A stretch of 40,634 nucleotides of DNA, taken from a virus. The stretch is from IMG/VR virus record IMGVR_UViG_3300034166_000594, positions 1 to 40,634 of that record; one strand, given 5' to 3'. Below are positions 28,360-37,103 of the stretch, piece after piece. The first letter of the stretch is position 1. Every line of letters starts with the position of its first letter. Made by a program: the position numbers and the translations under genes. The notes under the pieces were generated by a model. That model was given only the letters and a program-made list of their open reading frames with translations. It had not been told where the DNA came from and ran no database searches.

Positions 28360-29796
28360 CTACTCCTCGTCCATGAAGCGTGAGCCCGTGACCGCACCGA
28401 CCCCACGGCCGGCACGCTGTGCCATGCGCTGGGCGAACGACGGCGTCCCCCCAAGCTGCTCCACCAGGTTGGCTACCTCACCCGCACCCTTGAACGGTCG
28501 CGCAGCCCGCTGCCACAGCGGACCCGCTGCCGTCCCGCCCTGACTCAGCGCCGCGATCAGCGCCTGCGCCGCTGCTTGCCGCTCCTCGTTCGACCGATAC
28601 GACCGGCTAGCCCACTGCGCCATCGCCTCTGGGCTGGAGCGGGCCGCATCCCCACGCCCAGTACGCAGGTAGCTCACCGTGCGCTGCGCTGCTTGCACAG
28701 CCTCCTCCGACCCCTTCCCCGATGCGTACCGGCGGATCAGCGGGGACAGCGGCCCCTGTGCGGCGGTGTCGATCTCCTTGAGGAACGGCTGCAGCACCAT
28801 CTTCTGCACATCGGCTGCGTCCGGCGTCCCCCGCACCATACGGCTCACGGCGCCATACGCACGGGCCAGCACCATCGGGTGGTTCGACATCAGCCCTAGG
28901 TTGGCCGCCTCCTCGTCCACCGCGTCCCGCAGCAGCTTGGAGTTCTGGTACAGCTTGGCCATGCCGGTCGTCAGCGGGACCGGCGCGCCGCCCTTCCACG
29001 CGCTGATGGCCTCGCCCGCCTTCTCCGTCGCGGACTTGGCGCCCGTCGCTATCTTGCCCAGCGTCGGGCCGACCGTCGCGGCAATGCGGGTGCCGACCAC
29101 TTCGCCCATCTTGCCGCCGAGCAACCCACCGCCGACGCGCTTGGCTACGTCCGTTGCCACCTCGCCCATCGTCCGCTCCTCGCCAGACTCCGGCCCCTCC
29201 AGCACCCCACGGGCGCCTTCGATAGCCACCGTCTGCCCGGCGCCAGCTGCTGGCAGGACGCGACGGCCTACCGCCCCGACGACAGGCGCAGTTCGTGCGC
29301 CACGATATACATTGCCAGCCGCTTGGCTTGCAGCTGACAGCGCCTGCGCTACGCGCCCGGTGGCCTGCGGACTGACCATGCGCCCCACGCCCTGCGCCAA
29401 CCGGCCAACTCCACGCGCCGCACCGGGGCCGGTCATGTAGGGCACGACCTCCCCAGCTAAACGCGCTGCAGCGGCTTGCCCCGGCGCACGCTCACGGTAT
29501 TCTGCCATGTACTGCCCCAGCTTGGCCGCGTCCTCGTCGTCGCGCCCCAGCATCCGGTTCACGGCGCCAACCATGCGCGGGTACTGGCCGAAGGTCGCCG
29601 CGTTGGCCGCCTGCCGCACCGCGCCCACCACCTGCTCGCCCACCGTCAGGTCACGGGGGGCCTCCAGTGTCGGCACATCCTGAGACGCCACACGCTCAGC
29701 CGGCTTCTCGCGCTGCGCAAGATAGGCGTCGATTTCCGCGTCAGACCAGCCTGCCGCTTTGGCGCCTGCCCGATCAAATCCCTTGGGAGGTTGCAT
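28360..29796 (-). CDS. Internal virion / DNA ejection protein, 478 aa
   Basis: The 478-aa product is rich in Ala, Gly and Arg and mostly helical. It starts MQPPKGFDRAGAKAAGWSD with EIDAYLAQRE, a short helical motif often found at the front of internal virion proteins, and has a Gly/Ala-rich middle (residues 130-260) that could insert in membranes. It is the last of a series of four large, structurally similar genes after the tail genes, matching the place of P22 ejection proteins (gp7, gp20, gp16). No lysozyme or transglycosylase motif was found. Confidence 0.55.
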   Translation of the reverse strand: MQPPKGFDRAGAKAAGWSDAEIDAYLAQREKPAERVASQDVPTLEAPRDLTVGEQVVGAVRQAANAATFGQYPRMVGAVNRMLGRDDEDAAKLGQYMAEYRERAPGQAAAARLAGEVVPYMTGPGAARGVGRLAQGVGRMVSPQATGRVAQALSAASQAAGNVYRGARTAPVVGAVGRRVLPAAGAGQTVAIEGARGVLEGPESGEERTMGEVATDVAKRVGGGLLGGKMGEVVGTRIAATVGPTLGKIATGAKSATEKAGEAISAWKGGAPVPLTTGMAKLYQNSKLLRDAVDEEAANLGLMSNHPMVLARAYGAVSRMVRGTPDAADVQKMVLQPFLKEIDTAAQGPLSPLIRRYASGKGSEEAVQAAQRTVSYLRTGRGDAARSSPEAMAQWASRSYRSNEERQAAAQALIAALSQGGTAAGPLWQRAARPFKGAGEVANLVEQLGGTPSFAQRMAQRAGRGVGAVTGSRFMDEE

Positions 29797-29802
29797 GGTC
29801 GA

Positions 29803-31185
29803 TTACCGCTCGAAAGAGGACAGGGGAGGGCGAGACGCCGGAAAACGACCGATATTCGCCGCCTGCGTCTCCTCGTTCACCAAGCTGGCTGCGCCCAGCG
29901 AATCCATGCCGCGCTGCACCCGCTGGTCGAAGCGGCTCTGGGGCGACTGGCCGCTGGGCCGCTGCCCCTGCTGGTACTGCATCGCCTCGGTGTTCGACGG
30001 ACGGATGCCAAGGCCCATGTCCATCGGAGGCGGCGTGAGCGTGCCAGTCCCGCTGTCCAGGGTCCCCTTGTTCGTCGCAAGCCACGACGCCCACTGCGCC
30101 GCACGCTCCATCTTCCGGCGCATCCCTGCCGGAGTGTCCATCGCCGTGAAGATGATCTGGTTGCGGAAGCGGTTGATGTCGAAGTTGGTCAGCACGCCGA
30201 CCTCCGAGGCACGCGCCACCGCGTCAGCCACGGCGCCTGCCCGCTCGACATACTCCAAGTCGTCGTCCGTCACTCGCAACCCACGCGGCGTGAACGGCCC
30301 AAGCGCGCCAGCCGCTGCGCCCGCCAAGATGGACCCGTACCCGCCCTGCTGCTGCATCTGGTTGGCCAGCGCCACGGCGGTCGGGTTGAACCGCTTCACC
30401 GCAGCCCCGGCGTTCTTCTTGTCTGCGATGGTCTGGAAGTAGTTCGCGGCGTCCGCCACGCTGGGCAGCACCGTCTCCTGCCCTGCCGTCGGTGTCGTCT
30501 TCGGCGTCGGCTGCTGCTTTTTCAGGAGTTCCAGTCGTTGCGCTTCCAAGCCAATCCGGCGGTTCTCTGCCTCCTGACGCGCCTTCTCCGCCGGAGACAT
30601 GAACAGGTCGCCATACTTCGCGCCACCACGCACGGCGGCACGGGCCTGCTGCTCCGTCGCACCAGCCGCCACGAATGCCTTGACCTGCTCGTCTTCGGCA
30701 GTCTGCTTCTCCGTCCGCGCCTGCGCCTGCTTGCGCTCCTCGCCCATCCGCTCACGGCCAGCCGCCAGCTCCTGCGCCCGCATCCGCGCCGACTCGGGCT
30801 CAGCGCGCACAAACGTCTGCCCGCCCAGCGTGGCGCGCTGCTGGGGGCCGACCTGCCCCATGCCGCGCACGATGGCCGTGCCGTCGCCCGCGCCGATCCC
30901 CTGGCCAAACGCCGGGGCGCCGCGACCAGCCAGCATCCCCGACGCCGACGCCAAGGCCCGGCTCAACGCCGCGCCCCCCGCCTGCCGCTCCGCCCCCGCC
31001 TCCTCCGGCGTCATGTAGCCCTTGTCGAGCATGCCGATGCGGTCGAGTTCTCGCTGCCGCTCCAGCGCCTGCCGCTGCTGCTCCTCCAGGCGCTTCGCCT
31101 CCCGCTCGGCGCTGACGCCCTCGTAGTACCCGCCCACCCCGCCCAGCGCCGCCCGGAGCGCCGTCATGCCGAATCCGCGTGCCAT
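29803..31185 (-). CDS. Internal virion / DNA ejection protein, 460 aa
   Basis: The 460-aa product has an Ala/Gly-rich front (MARGFGMTALRAALGGVGGY), then a long charged coiled coil (AKRLEEQQRQALERQRELDR, later ERMGEERKQAQARTEKQTAE), and a globular C-terminal half with VTDDDLEYVERAGAVADAVA. Strong ribosome binding site GGAGGAAG. Position between the 1171-aa protein and another ejection-type protein suggests that these form a complex packed in the head. Confidence 0.55.
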   Translation of the reverse strand: MARGFGMTALRAALGGVGGYYEGVSAEREAKRLEEQQRQALERQRELDRIGMLDKGYMTPEEAGAERQAGGAALSRALASASGMLAGRGAPAFGQGIGAGDGTAIVRGMGQVGPQQRATLGGQTFVRAEPESARMRAQELAAGRERMGEERKQAQARTEKQTAEDEQVKAFVAAGATEQQARAAVRGGAKYGDLFMSPAEKARQEAENRRIGLEAQRLELLKKQQPTPKTTPTAGQETVLPSVADAANYFQTIADKKNAGAAVKRFNPTAVALANQMQQQGGYGSILAGAAAGALGPFTPRGLRVTDDDLEYVERAGAVADAVARASEVGVLTNFDINRFRNQIIFTAMDTPAGMRRKMERAAQWASWLATNKGTLDSGTGTLTPPPMDMGLGIRPSNTEAMQYQQGQRPSGQSPQSRFDQRVQRGMDSLGAASLVNEETQAANIGRFPASRPPLSSFER

Positions 31186-31197
31186 GCTTCCTCCGTG

Positions 31198-34100
31198 TTA
31201 TGCGCGCACCCAGCGTAGCGTGCCCGTGCTGTAATCAGGATTGACCTTGAACATATTCTTGCCGTCCGTCATCCAGCTGGCGCCGTCCTGCGCGTACACC
31301 TGATCCGGATTTTGTGCGAACAATGCTTGCATCAACTGCGGCGTGGCCCACGACGGGTTGCCGGTCGTGTTTGCCGTCTGCGTGTTGACCGGCTGCGTGC
31401 TGCCGCCGGGCGAACCCAGCGGATCGACCACGCCGCCAATATCTTCCACCCACCGACCGCCCTTATAAGTGTACCACACGCCGTTTTCCCGCTTCCGTTC
31501 GCCTTCTCGCGGCTCGGTCCCACTACCACCCGGAGTCGTCGTGCCGCCAGGCGTTGTCGTGGTCGTCGTCGGTGGCTTGTTGCCGAACAGCGCAGCAATC
31601 CGCTCCGGGCTCAGGCCACCCAGCGCCTGTGCCAGCTGCATGAGTGTCTGGTTTCGCGCCATCTGCCCCTGCACTGTCTCCGCCCCCGTGCGCGCACCCG
31701 TGATGGGATCGTACACGAAGCCCGTCGCCTCCGACATGCCCAGCGCCGACCGCAGCTGCCGGTCCAGATCCGCTGTCCGGGCCGCCAACGTCTGACGTTC
31801 CGTGCGAAACCTCTGGCCATCGCCATATATGTTGTCAACGATTGGCTGGCCTTCCGCGTCGTACATCACGCCGCTCAGTTCGCTCAGGCCAAGCTGGCGA
31901 CGCAGTTCGCGATCTAGCCGCACCTGATCGGCGGCGAACGTGCGCGCGCTGCCAGCCGTAATCTGGCCAGTTGCAGGGTCCACGGTGTACTGCGTGCCCG
32001 TGATCTGCGAAAGCTGGGCCGCCCGGTCGTAAGCGTTCTGTAGCGCGCTTTGCGTCAACGCGCCACCAAACTTGCCGGTCACGCCAGCCTGCTGCAAGCG
32101 CGCGGCCAGCGTGTCGGTGCCCGCTGTGATCTGCCCGGTTTGGGGGTTTACAGTGTACTGCTGCCCCGTCACCTGCGACAGCTGTGCGGCCCGGTCGTAG
32201 GCGTTCTGCAGCGCCTGCTGCGTCAGATTGCCCTCGAACGTGCCCGTGACCCCTGCCTCTTGCAGCCCCAGCTGACGCATCCCAAGCGTCTCTGGCGCGC
32301 CAACCGCCAGCGTCGCCTGCCCGGTCAACGGGTCGATGTTGTACATCCGCCCCGTCGCCTCGGTCAGCCCCAACTGCCGGCGAAGGTTTAGGTCCAGCTT
32401 GGTCAGCGTCTCCTGCTGCTTGCGCTGCTCTTCCGCCTGCGTGAACGCCGAAGTCCGCACCGGGTTGCCAGCGGCATCCCGCACGATCTCCGGCTGCCCT
32501 TCTGCGTTGACCGTGTACTGCACACCAGACTGCTCAGACAGCCGCGCCGCGTTCTGGAACGCCAGCTGCGACCGCTGGATTCCTGCTTCTTGCGCGGCCA
32601 GCGTTTGCGTTCCGGTTCTCGGTGTGCCCGCTTCTCCGAACTGCGAGACATTGAACTGCTCCGACTGTTGCTTGCGGGCTTCTTCGGCTTGGGTAAACGC
32701 CGAGGTTCTGACGGGGTTGTTCTGTGCATCCCGAAGCGGCACGACATTCCCGTCGGCGTCCACCGTGTGCTGCACGCCAGACTGTTCCGACATGGCTGCT
32801 GCCTGCTGGAACGCGACCTGCCGCGCCTGCAGCCGCTGCTGCTGGGCCGCAAGCGTCTGGCCTGCGGCTTGACCAGTGGCAAGCTGCGCCGCGCCACCGA
32901 CTCCTGCCGTGTAGACGTTCCCCGTTGCCTCCATGAGCCCCAGCCGCTCGCGCAGCTGCCGCTCCAGCGCCGACTCGCCAATCTGCTCCGTTTGCAGCGC
33001 CTGTCGTGCCGTGCGCTCTGCCTCCCCTTCCGTTGCCTGCGCCTTTAGCTGAGCGTTGAGGCGGTCCATTTGGGCCGTGTTGTCCGCCGCACTGATGTCC
33101 CGCTGGGCCTTAGTCCGCGCTTCCTCCACGCTGATCTGCTGACCCGACCGCGTAAACTCGTTGGAAATCTGCGTGGTGCGCGCTTCGATCTCGGCCTCGC
33201 GGTACGCCCGCTGGTCGTCGATCTCCACGCCACGCAGGCGCTGGTCCTCCTGAATCTGCGCTGCTCGCTGGTCCAGTTCGTCGCGGTTCAGGTTCAGCTG
33301 GTCTGCACGGAAATCCTTGTCCGACTCGAATCGGTCGCGCTCCAGCCCACGGATGGCCAGGTTGTTGCGCTCCGTCTCGGTCATCTGGCGATTCTCGGCG
33401 GCAATCTGCGCGTCTACCTGCTGGCGCTTGATGCCCAGTTCCTGCGCCGTGAAGCCGCCTTGATACACGCGCGCCGCCTGCTGCTCGCCAAGCTGCAGCC
33501 CAAACTGACGAGCCTGCTCAGTGATCTGCTGCGTCTGGAGCGCCTTCCGGCTTTCGATGTCGCGGACCTGCTGCGCCTCCTGCGCCGTCAACTCGCGCGT
33601 CTGCATCTGCTCCCGCAGCGTCCGCTCGGCCGCCGTGTCCGCCATCTGCTGCTGCAGCTGCTGCTGCCTGAGTCCCAACTCGCCGCGCTGCACGTCCAGC
33701 CCGCCAAGCCCCAGCTGCTGCTGCAGGGCCTGCTGGATATTGAACTGGCGCTGCTGCTCGGCGGTGCTGACCCCGAACTGCTGCTCCTGCGCCTGCTGCT
33801 GCCGCTGCTGGAGCGACAGGCCGCCGAGTCCCAGCTGCTGCTCCAGCGCCTGCCGGATGTCGAACTGCCGGCGCTGCTCCGCCTGCTGCTGCGCGGCCAG
33901 CGTCCCCATCCCGCCGACCTGACCCGTCAGTTCCCCCGCCCGCAGCCCCAACTCCTGCTGCGCGCGCATCGCGGCCTCCTGCGCCTGCGCGGCCGACAGC
34001 GCCTGGGCGCCCCCAGCCTCGAACTGGCCCTGCTGGAACTGCGCGGTGCGAAGCGCCTGCTCCGCCTGGGCCGCCTGCGCCACGCGGTTCGCCTCGAACG

Positions 34101-34713
34101 CCGCCAGGTCCTGCGCGCCCGCCAGCTCGGACAGCCCCTGAAACTGCTGCATCAGCTGCGCCCGGTCCTGCGCCTGCGTCTCCGCCGCCCGCTGCAGCAG
34201 TTGCGCGTCGATGTCTGCCGCCGCGCGCGCCTGCTGCCCGGCCAAGTCCCCCATGCGCCCAGCCGTCACGGACGAGGCGAACAGCCCCCGGCGTGCCATC
34301 TCCTCGTCCAGCGCCTTCCGCTGCGCGCCGAACTCCGCCTGCAGGTTGGCCTGCTGGGCGCCACGGATCTGCTGGAACGCCTGCGTGTCAAAGCGCGACG
34401 GCGCCTGCGCGGCTTGCCCCAGCTGCTGCTGGAGCTGCGTCCGAAGCTGCTGCGCTTGCTGCGATCCGCCGAACTGCCCGAACTGGGGCGCCTGGGGGGC
34501 CTGCGGGGGCGCTGGGCGGGCCATGCCCTGCTGCTGGAGTTGCGCGAAGGTCTGGGCGGGCTGTTGCTGGCCACCCTGACGCTGCGCGCCGAACTGCTGC
34601 GTGAAGTTGCGCGGGCGACGCTCGTCCTCCGGCGTGGCGCCGACCGTGTTGGTCCGCCCCGTCAGGGTCTTGGTGCTGGGGAGCGCCCCGAACGCCGTAT
34701 TGTAGGTGGCCAT
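31198..34713 (-). CDS. Giant Gln-rich repeat protein, probable internal virion/ejection protein
   Basis: The 1171-aa product is the largest in the genome. Residues about 20-560 are a Gln/Ala/Arg-rich coiled coil (QLGLGGLSLQQRQQQAQEQQ type units recur). Residues about 580-1020 contain roughly eight copies of a unit that pairs a helix ending LGLSEATG-like with a short beta hairpin such as QYTVDPATGQITAG or QHTVDADGNVVPL. Residues about 1020-1110 are Thr/Gly/Pro rich, and the last 60 residues form a small globular end. No enzyme motif is seen. Length and position match the biggest ejection protein of podoviruses that spans the cell envelope. Confidence 0.6.
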   Translation of the reverse strand: MATYNTAFGALPSTKTLTGRTNTVGATPEDERRPRNFTQQFGAQRQGGQQQPAQTFAQLQQQGMARPAPPQAPQAPQFGQFGGSQQAQQLRTQLQQQLGQAAQAPSRFDTQAFQQIRGAQQANLQAEFGAQRKALDEEMARRGLFASSVTAGRMGDLAGQQARAAADIDAQLLQRAAETQAQDRAQLMQQFQGLSELAGAQDLAAFEANRVAQAAQAEQALRTAQFQQGQFEAGGAQALSAAQAQEAAMRAQQELGLRAGELTGQVGGMGTLAAQQQAEQRRQFDIRQALEQQLGLGGLSLQQRQQQAQEQQFGVSTAEQQRQFNIQQALQQQLGLGGLDVQRGELGLRQQQLQQQMADTAAERTLREQMQTRELTAQEAQQVRDIESRKALQTQQITEQARQFGLQLGEQQAARVYQGGFTAQELGIKRQQVDAQIAAENRQMTETERNNLAIRGLERDRFESDKDFRADQLNLNRDELDQRAAQIQEDQRLRGVEIDDQRAYREAEIEARTTQISNEFTRSGQQISVEEARTKAQRDISAADNTAQMDRLNAQLKAQATEGEAERTARQALQTEQIGESALERQLRERLGLMEATGNVYTAGVGGAAQLATGQAAGQTLAAQQQRLQARQVAFQQAAAMSEQSGVQHTVDADGNVVPLRDAQNNPVRTSAFTQAEEARKQQSEQFNVSQFGEAGTPRTGTQTLAAQEAGIQRSQLAFQNAARLSEQSGVQYTVNAEGQPEIVRDAAGNPVRTSAFTQAEEQRKQQETLTKLDLNLRRQLGLTEATGRMYNIDPLTGQATLAVGAPETLGMRQLGLQEAGVTGTFEGNLTQQALQNAYDRAAQLSQVTGQQYTVNPQTGQITAGTDTLAARLQQAGVTGKFGGALTQSALQNAYDRAAQLSQITGTQYTVDPATGQITAGSARTFAADQVRLDRELRRQLGLSELSGVMYDAEGQPIVDNIYGDGQRFRTERQTLAARTADLDRQLRSALGMSEATGFVYDPITGARTGAETVQGQMARNQTLMQLAQALGGLSPERIAALFGNKPPTTTTTTPGGTTTPGGSGTEPREGERKRENGVWYTYKGGRWVEDIGGVVDPLGSPGGSTQPVNTQTANTTGNPSWATPQLMQALFAQNPDQVYAQDGASWMTDGKNMFKVNPDYSTGTLRWVRA

Positions 34714-34740
34714 GCGTTCCTCTTGGGTTATCGACGACGA

Positions 34741-35676
34741 TCAACCGTATCGCTGCGTGATGCTATTCGGCGGCATCACCCCACGGCTCTGCATCATCTG
34801 CTGGTACATCGGCATCAGCAACGCCGCGATGGTTTCCCGGCGGCGCTGCTCCTCCTGCATCTGCTGCCGCTGCATCTCCAGGATCTGCCGCTGCGTTTCG
34901 GCGTTCATCAGCGCCGCCTCGCTCGCCGGATTCGGCAGAGCCATCTGGATGCCCTTCGTGATCCCCTCGATGGTCTTGGAACGACTTTCCAGCCCCTTCG
35001 TGAAGTCCGCAACTGCCTTGCCGAACCCTCTGCCTGTTTCCCGCGGTGCCGGCTTGAGCAGGCTCTCGATGTCAGGAGCCGCCATGCGAGGGGTGCCAAT
35101 GTTTATCGGCGTTGTCACAGCGGCTGATGGCGTCACCCCGACAGACGGCGCGCCAGACATCGACAGGCCTACGGGCGCCCTCATCCGAGGCACGCCGATG
35201 CTCATCTGCATCGGGCCAGCAGCGGACGGGGTCATCCCGACAGACGGCGCACCTGACAATGGCAAGTCCACAGGCGCCCTCATACGAGGCACGCCAATGT
35301 TCATCGGCCCAGCAGAAGTCGGCGTCATGCCAATCGACGGCGCGCCAGACATCGGCAGGTCTGCGGGGAGTGCGCCACCAAGGCTGCTGCCGAGTTCAGG
35401 CATCGCGGCCTTCGGCGCAAACAGCTTACTCAGGCCCGCCTGCCCAGCCTGCGTCAGCTTGCCCGTCGTGTAGCCTTCCGCCGCCCCGCGCAGCCCCTGC
35501 CCCACGTCGAACCCGATGCCGCTCTGGCCAGGACGGTCGAAGCCCCGGAACGCCGCGCCCACCGCCGCCCCAGCCGCCGGACCGCCCAGCAGGGACGCGC
35601 CGATGGTCGAGGCCGTGCGGATCAGCCCCTTGTTGCGGTCGTACAGCCCCGCCAACCCGCCGCGCTTCCGTGCCAT
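34741..35676 (-). CDS. Virion protein with three tandem PSIGMTP repeats, 311 aa
   Basis: The 311-aa product has a Gly/Ala-rich N-terminus (IGASLLGGPAAGAAVGAAF), a set of three tandem units of about 32 residues at about 103-200 (SGAPSIGMTPTSAGPMNIGV and variants, each ending in PRMRAP-like), and a Gln/Arg-rich C-terminal helix (EMQRQQMQEEQRRRETIAAL). It starts the set of ejection-type genes after the tail module. A fibrous or membrane-associated virion part fits. GGGAGGG precedes the ATG. Confidence 0.5.
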   Translation of the reverse strand: MARKRGGLAGLYDRNKGLIRTASTIGASLLGGPAAGAAVGAAFRGFDRPGQSGIGFDVGQGLRGAAEGYTTGKLTQAGQAGLSKLFAPKAAMPELGSSLGGALPADLPMSGAPSIGMTPTSAGPMNIGVPRMRAPVDLPLSGAPSVGMTPSAAGPMQMSIGVPRMRAPVGLSMSGAPSVGVTPSAAVTTPINIGTPRMAAPDIESLLKPAPRETGRGFGKAVADFTKGLESRSKTIEGITKGIQMALPNPASEAALMNAETQRQILEMQRQQMQEEQRRRETIAALLMPMYQQMMQSRGVMPPNSITQRYG

Positions 35677-35677
35677 G

Positions 35678-35866
35678 TCAGTACCCTCCCTTCTTCTTGA
35701 GGACCGCCTTCTTCTTGCCAGAGGCTTTCTCCGGCATGTCCTGGTACGCCTTCTTCGGCGTGGCCTCGATGAACTCCTTGGCCACCTTCCTGCTCGGCCC
35801 GTCCTTCACCTTGCCTGCTGCCGCCGCATACATCAAGCGGCTCTGCGCCTTGCTGGTCATCGGCAT
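35678..35866 (-). CDS. Small basic protein, MTSKAQxR type
   Basis: The 62-aa product begins MPMTSKAQSRLMYAAAAGK, a start seen in a small protein of many podoviruses, continues SRKVAKEFIEATPKKAY, and ends in a Lys cluster (KKKAVLKKKGGY). It starts right at the stop of the preceding small gene. It may bind DNA or another virion part; the role is not known. Confidence 0.65.
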   Translation of the reverse strand: MPMTSKAQSRLMYAAAAGKVKDGPSRKVAKEFIEATPKKAYQDMPEKASGKKKAVLKKKGGY

Positions 35867-36040
35867 CTATCGCTCCTTCGCCTTGCGGGCGACTGCGGCG
35901 TTATCGACCAAGCTTGGATACGGGCGCCCTGCCGCCTTCGCCCGCGCCTTGGCCGACGCCTTCTGCTTCGGCGTCAGCGTGGTCGGCTCCTCGCCCTTCG
36001 GCGCGGGCTTCTTCCAGAACGCCACCTTGCGCTTCGGCAT
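35867..36040 (-). CDS. Small Lys/Ala-rich protein, 57 aa
   Basis: The ATG at 36040 opens 57 codons; the sequence begins MPKRKVAFWKKPAPKGEEP, has a TPKQKASAKARAKAAGRPYP middle, and ends AVARKAKER. It is strongly basic, like DNA-condensing or histone-like small proteins. It ends immediately before the next small basic gene, which it resembles in composition, and begins seven bases after the previous stop. Confidence 0.55.
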   Translation of the reverse strand: MPKRKVAFWKKPAPKGEEPTTLTPKQKASAKARAKAAGRPYPSLVDNAAVARKAKER

Positions 36041-36046
36041 GGCCGG

Positions 36047-36277
36047 TTACGGGTCGTTGACCGGCGGGTCGTCGGCCGCCGGGGTCGGCAGCTGCAGCGT
36101 CCACGCCGTGCCATCGTGGTGGAACGTCGCCCCGCTCTGCGCGAGGCCGTGCGCGTCGAGGACGACGACCAGCTTCGCCGCCGCCTGCTGCTGGATCGCC
36201 TGCTGCGCCGCAGCGGCCTGCGCGGCGATCTCGGAGACGTACGCCTGCTCGACGGGGCTCAGATGCACGATGGACAT
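36047..36277 (-). CDS. Small virion-module protein, 76 aa
   Basis: The 76-aa product has a helical N-terminus (LSPVEQAYVSEIAAQAAAAQ), a beta part (KLVVVLDAHGLAQSGATFHH with GTAWTLQLP) and a Pro/Asp tail. I do not recognise the family. The start at 36277 follows the upstream stop by two bases. Confidence 0.5.
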   Translation of the reverse strand: MSIVHLSPVEQAYVSEIAAQAAAAQQAIQQQAAAKLVVVLDAHGLAQSGATFHHDGTAWTLQLPTPAADDPPVNDP

Positions 36278-36279
36278 GG

Positions 36280-36606
36280 TTACACGGTCTCCGGGGTGGT
36301 GTCGGCGGTCGTCACGCGCTTGGCTGCCAGTTTCGCCGCCATCTTCGCCGCCTTGACCTCCTCCCACACGACGGGCCCCGGCGCCACGCTCACATCCGCC
36401 ACGTCCACGTCCAGCTTCGCGGCGACGGCGGCGCACAGGTCGGCGTCGGTCCAGTCGGGGCCGAGGTCGTCCGACGCGAGCGAGACGCTGCGCCCGACGT
36501 AGGTCGTGCCGATGGTGGGCACGTCCACCGCCACGCTGCACGCGCAGTCGGTGGTGCCGCTCGTGTAGTTGATGCTGGCGGTCGAGATGGTGATCAGGGT
36601 TGCCAT
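36280..36606 (-). CDS. Small protein after the tail fibre module, 108 aa
   Basis: The 108-aa product has an N-terminal beta domain (LITISTASINYTSGTTDCAC) and a C-terminal acidic-then-basic helix (WEEVKAAKMAAKLAAKRV). GGGAG before its ATG lies in the end of the HNH gene. It could be a tail fibre accessory or assembly protein judging by the place, but the HNH gene now separates the two. Confidence 0.5.
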   Translation of the reverse strand: MATLITISTASINYTSGTTDCACSVAVDVPTIGTTYVGRSVSLASDDLGPDWTDADLCAAVAAKLDVDVADVSVAPGPVVWEEVKAAKMAAKLAAKRVTTADTTPETV

Positions 36607-36607
36607 G

Positions 36608-37102
36608 TTATGCTCCCACGCTCTGTCGAGCGTCGAACGAGTAGGTGCCGTACTGCGCCAGCCGTGCCGCTTGCGCTGCCGCTGCTGCCTGCTCCAAGTT
36701 TTTGAAGTAGCCCACCATCCGGTTCTTCCCGTCTACGCTAATGCGTACGATCCACGCCTTCGACTTCTTGTGCCACGATACGCCGCGATGCCCTGACGTA
36801 TTGTTGCGGCACTTGGCCTTGTTGTACTGGTTCTGGCTGCGCGTCACGGCCCGCAGATTTTCGATGCGATTGTCCGCGCGGTCGCCGTTGATATGGTCGA
36901 TCTCTGACGGGACGTATCCGTGGTGCATGAGAAAGACCAGCGCGTGTTCGGTGTAGTACTTGCCGTTCACGCCCATGCGCCGGTAGCCGGTGCCGTTGAT
37001 AGCCCCAGCCGGTTCGCCAGCCTTGAGTCCACGACGGTTCACCTTGTGGTACAGGCGACCGTCACGGTACTCGAAAAGTTCGTGCGCGAGTTCGCTGGTC
37101 AT
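36608..37102 (-). CDS. HNH/AP2-type homing endonuclease
   Basis: I choose the ATG at 37102, two bases after the tail fibre stop (164 aa); a longer frame would run back into the fibre gene. The HNH core is SEIDHINGDRADNRIENLRA, with the catalytic His and Asn, followed by SQNQYNKAKCRNNTSG and then an AP2-like DNA-binding domain (HRGVSWHKKSKAWIVRISVD, then GYFKNLEQAAAAA). The N-terminus has the usual DGRLYHKVNRRGLKAGEPAG beta part. Lower GC than the neighbouring virion genes suggests transfer. It lies next to the most variable gene, the fibre. Confidence 0.9.
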   Translation of the reverse strand: MTSELAHELFEYRDGRLYHKVNRRGLKAGEPAGAINGTGYRRMGVNGKYYTEHALVFLMHHGYVPSEIDHINGDRADNRIENLRAVTRSQNQYNKAKCRNNTSGHRGVSWHKKSKAWIVRISVDGKNRMVGYFKNLEQAAAAAQAARLAQYGTYSFDARQSVGA

Positions 37103-37103
37103 G

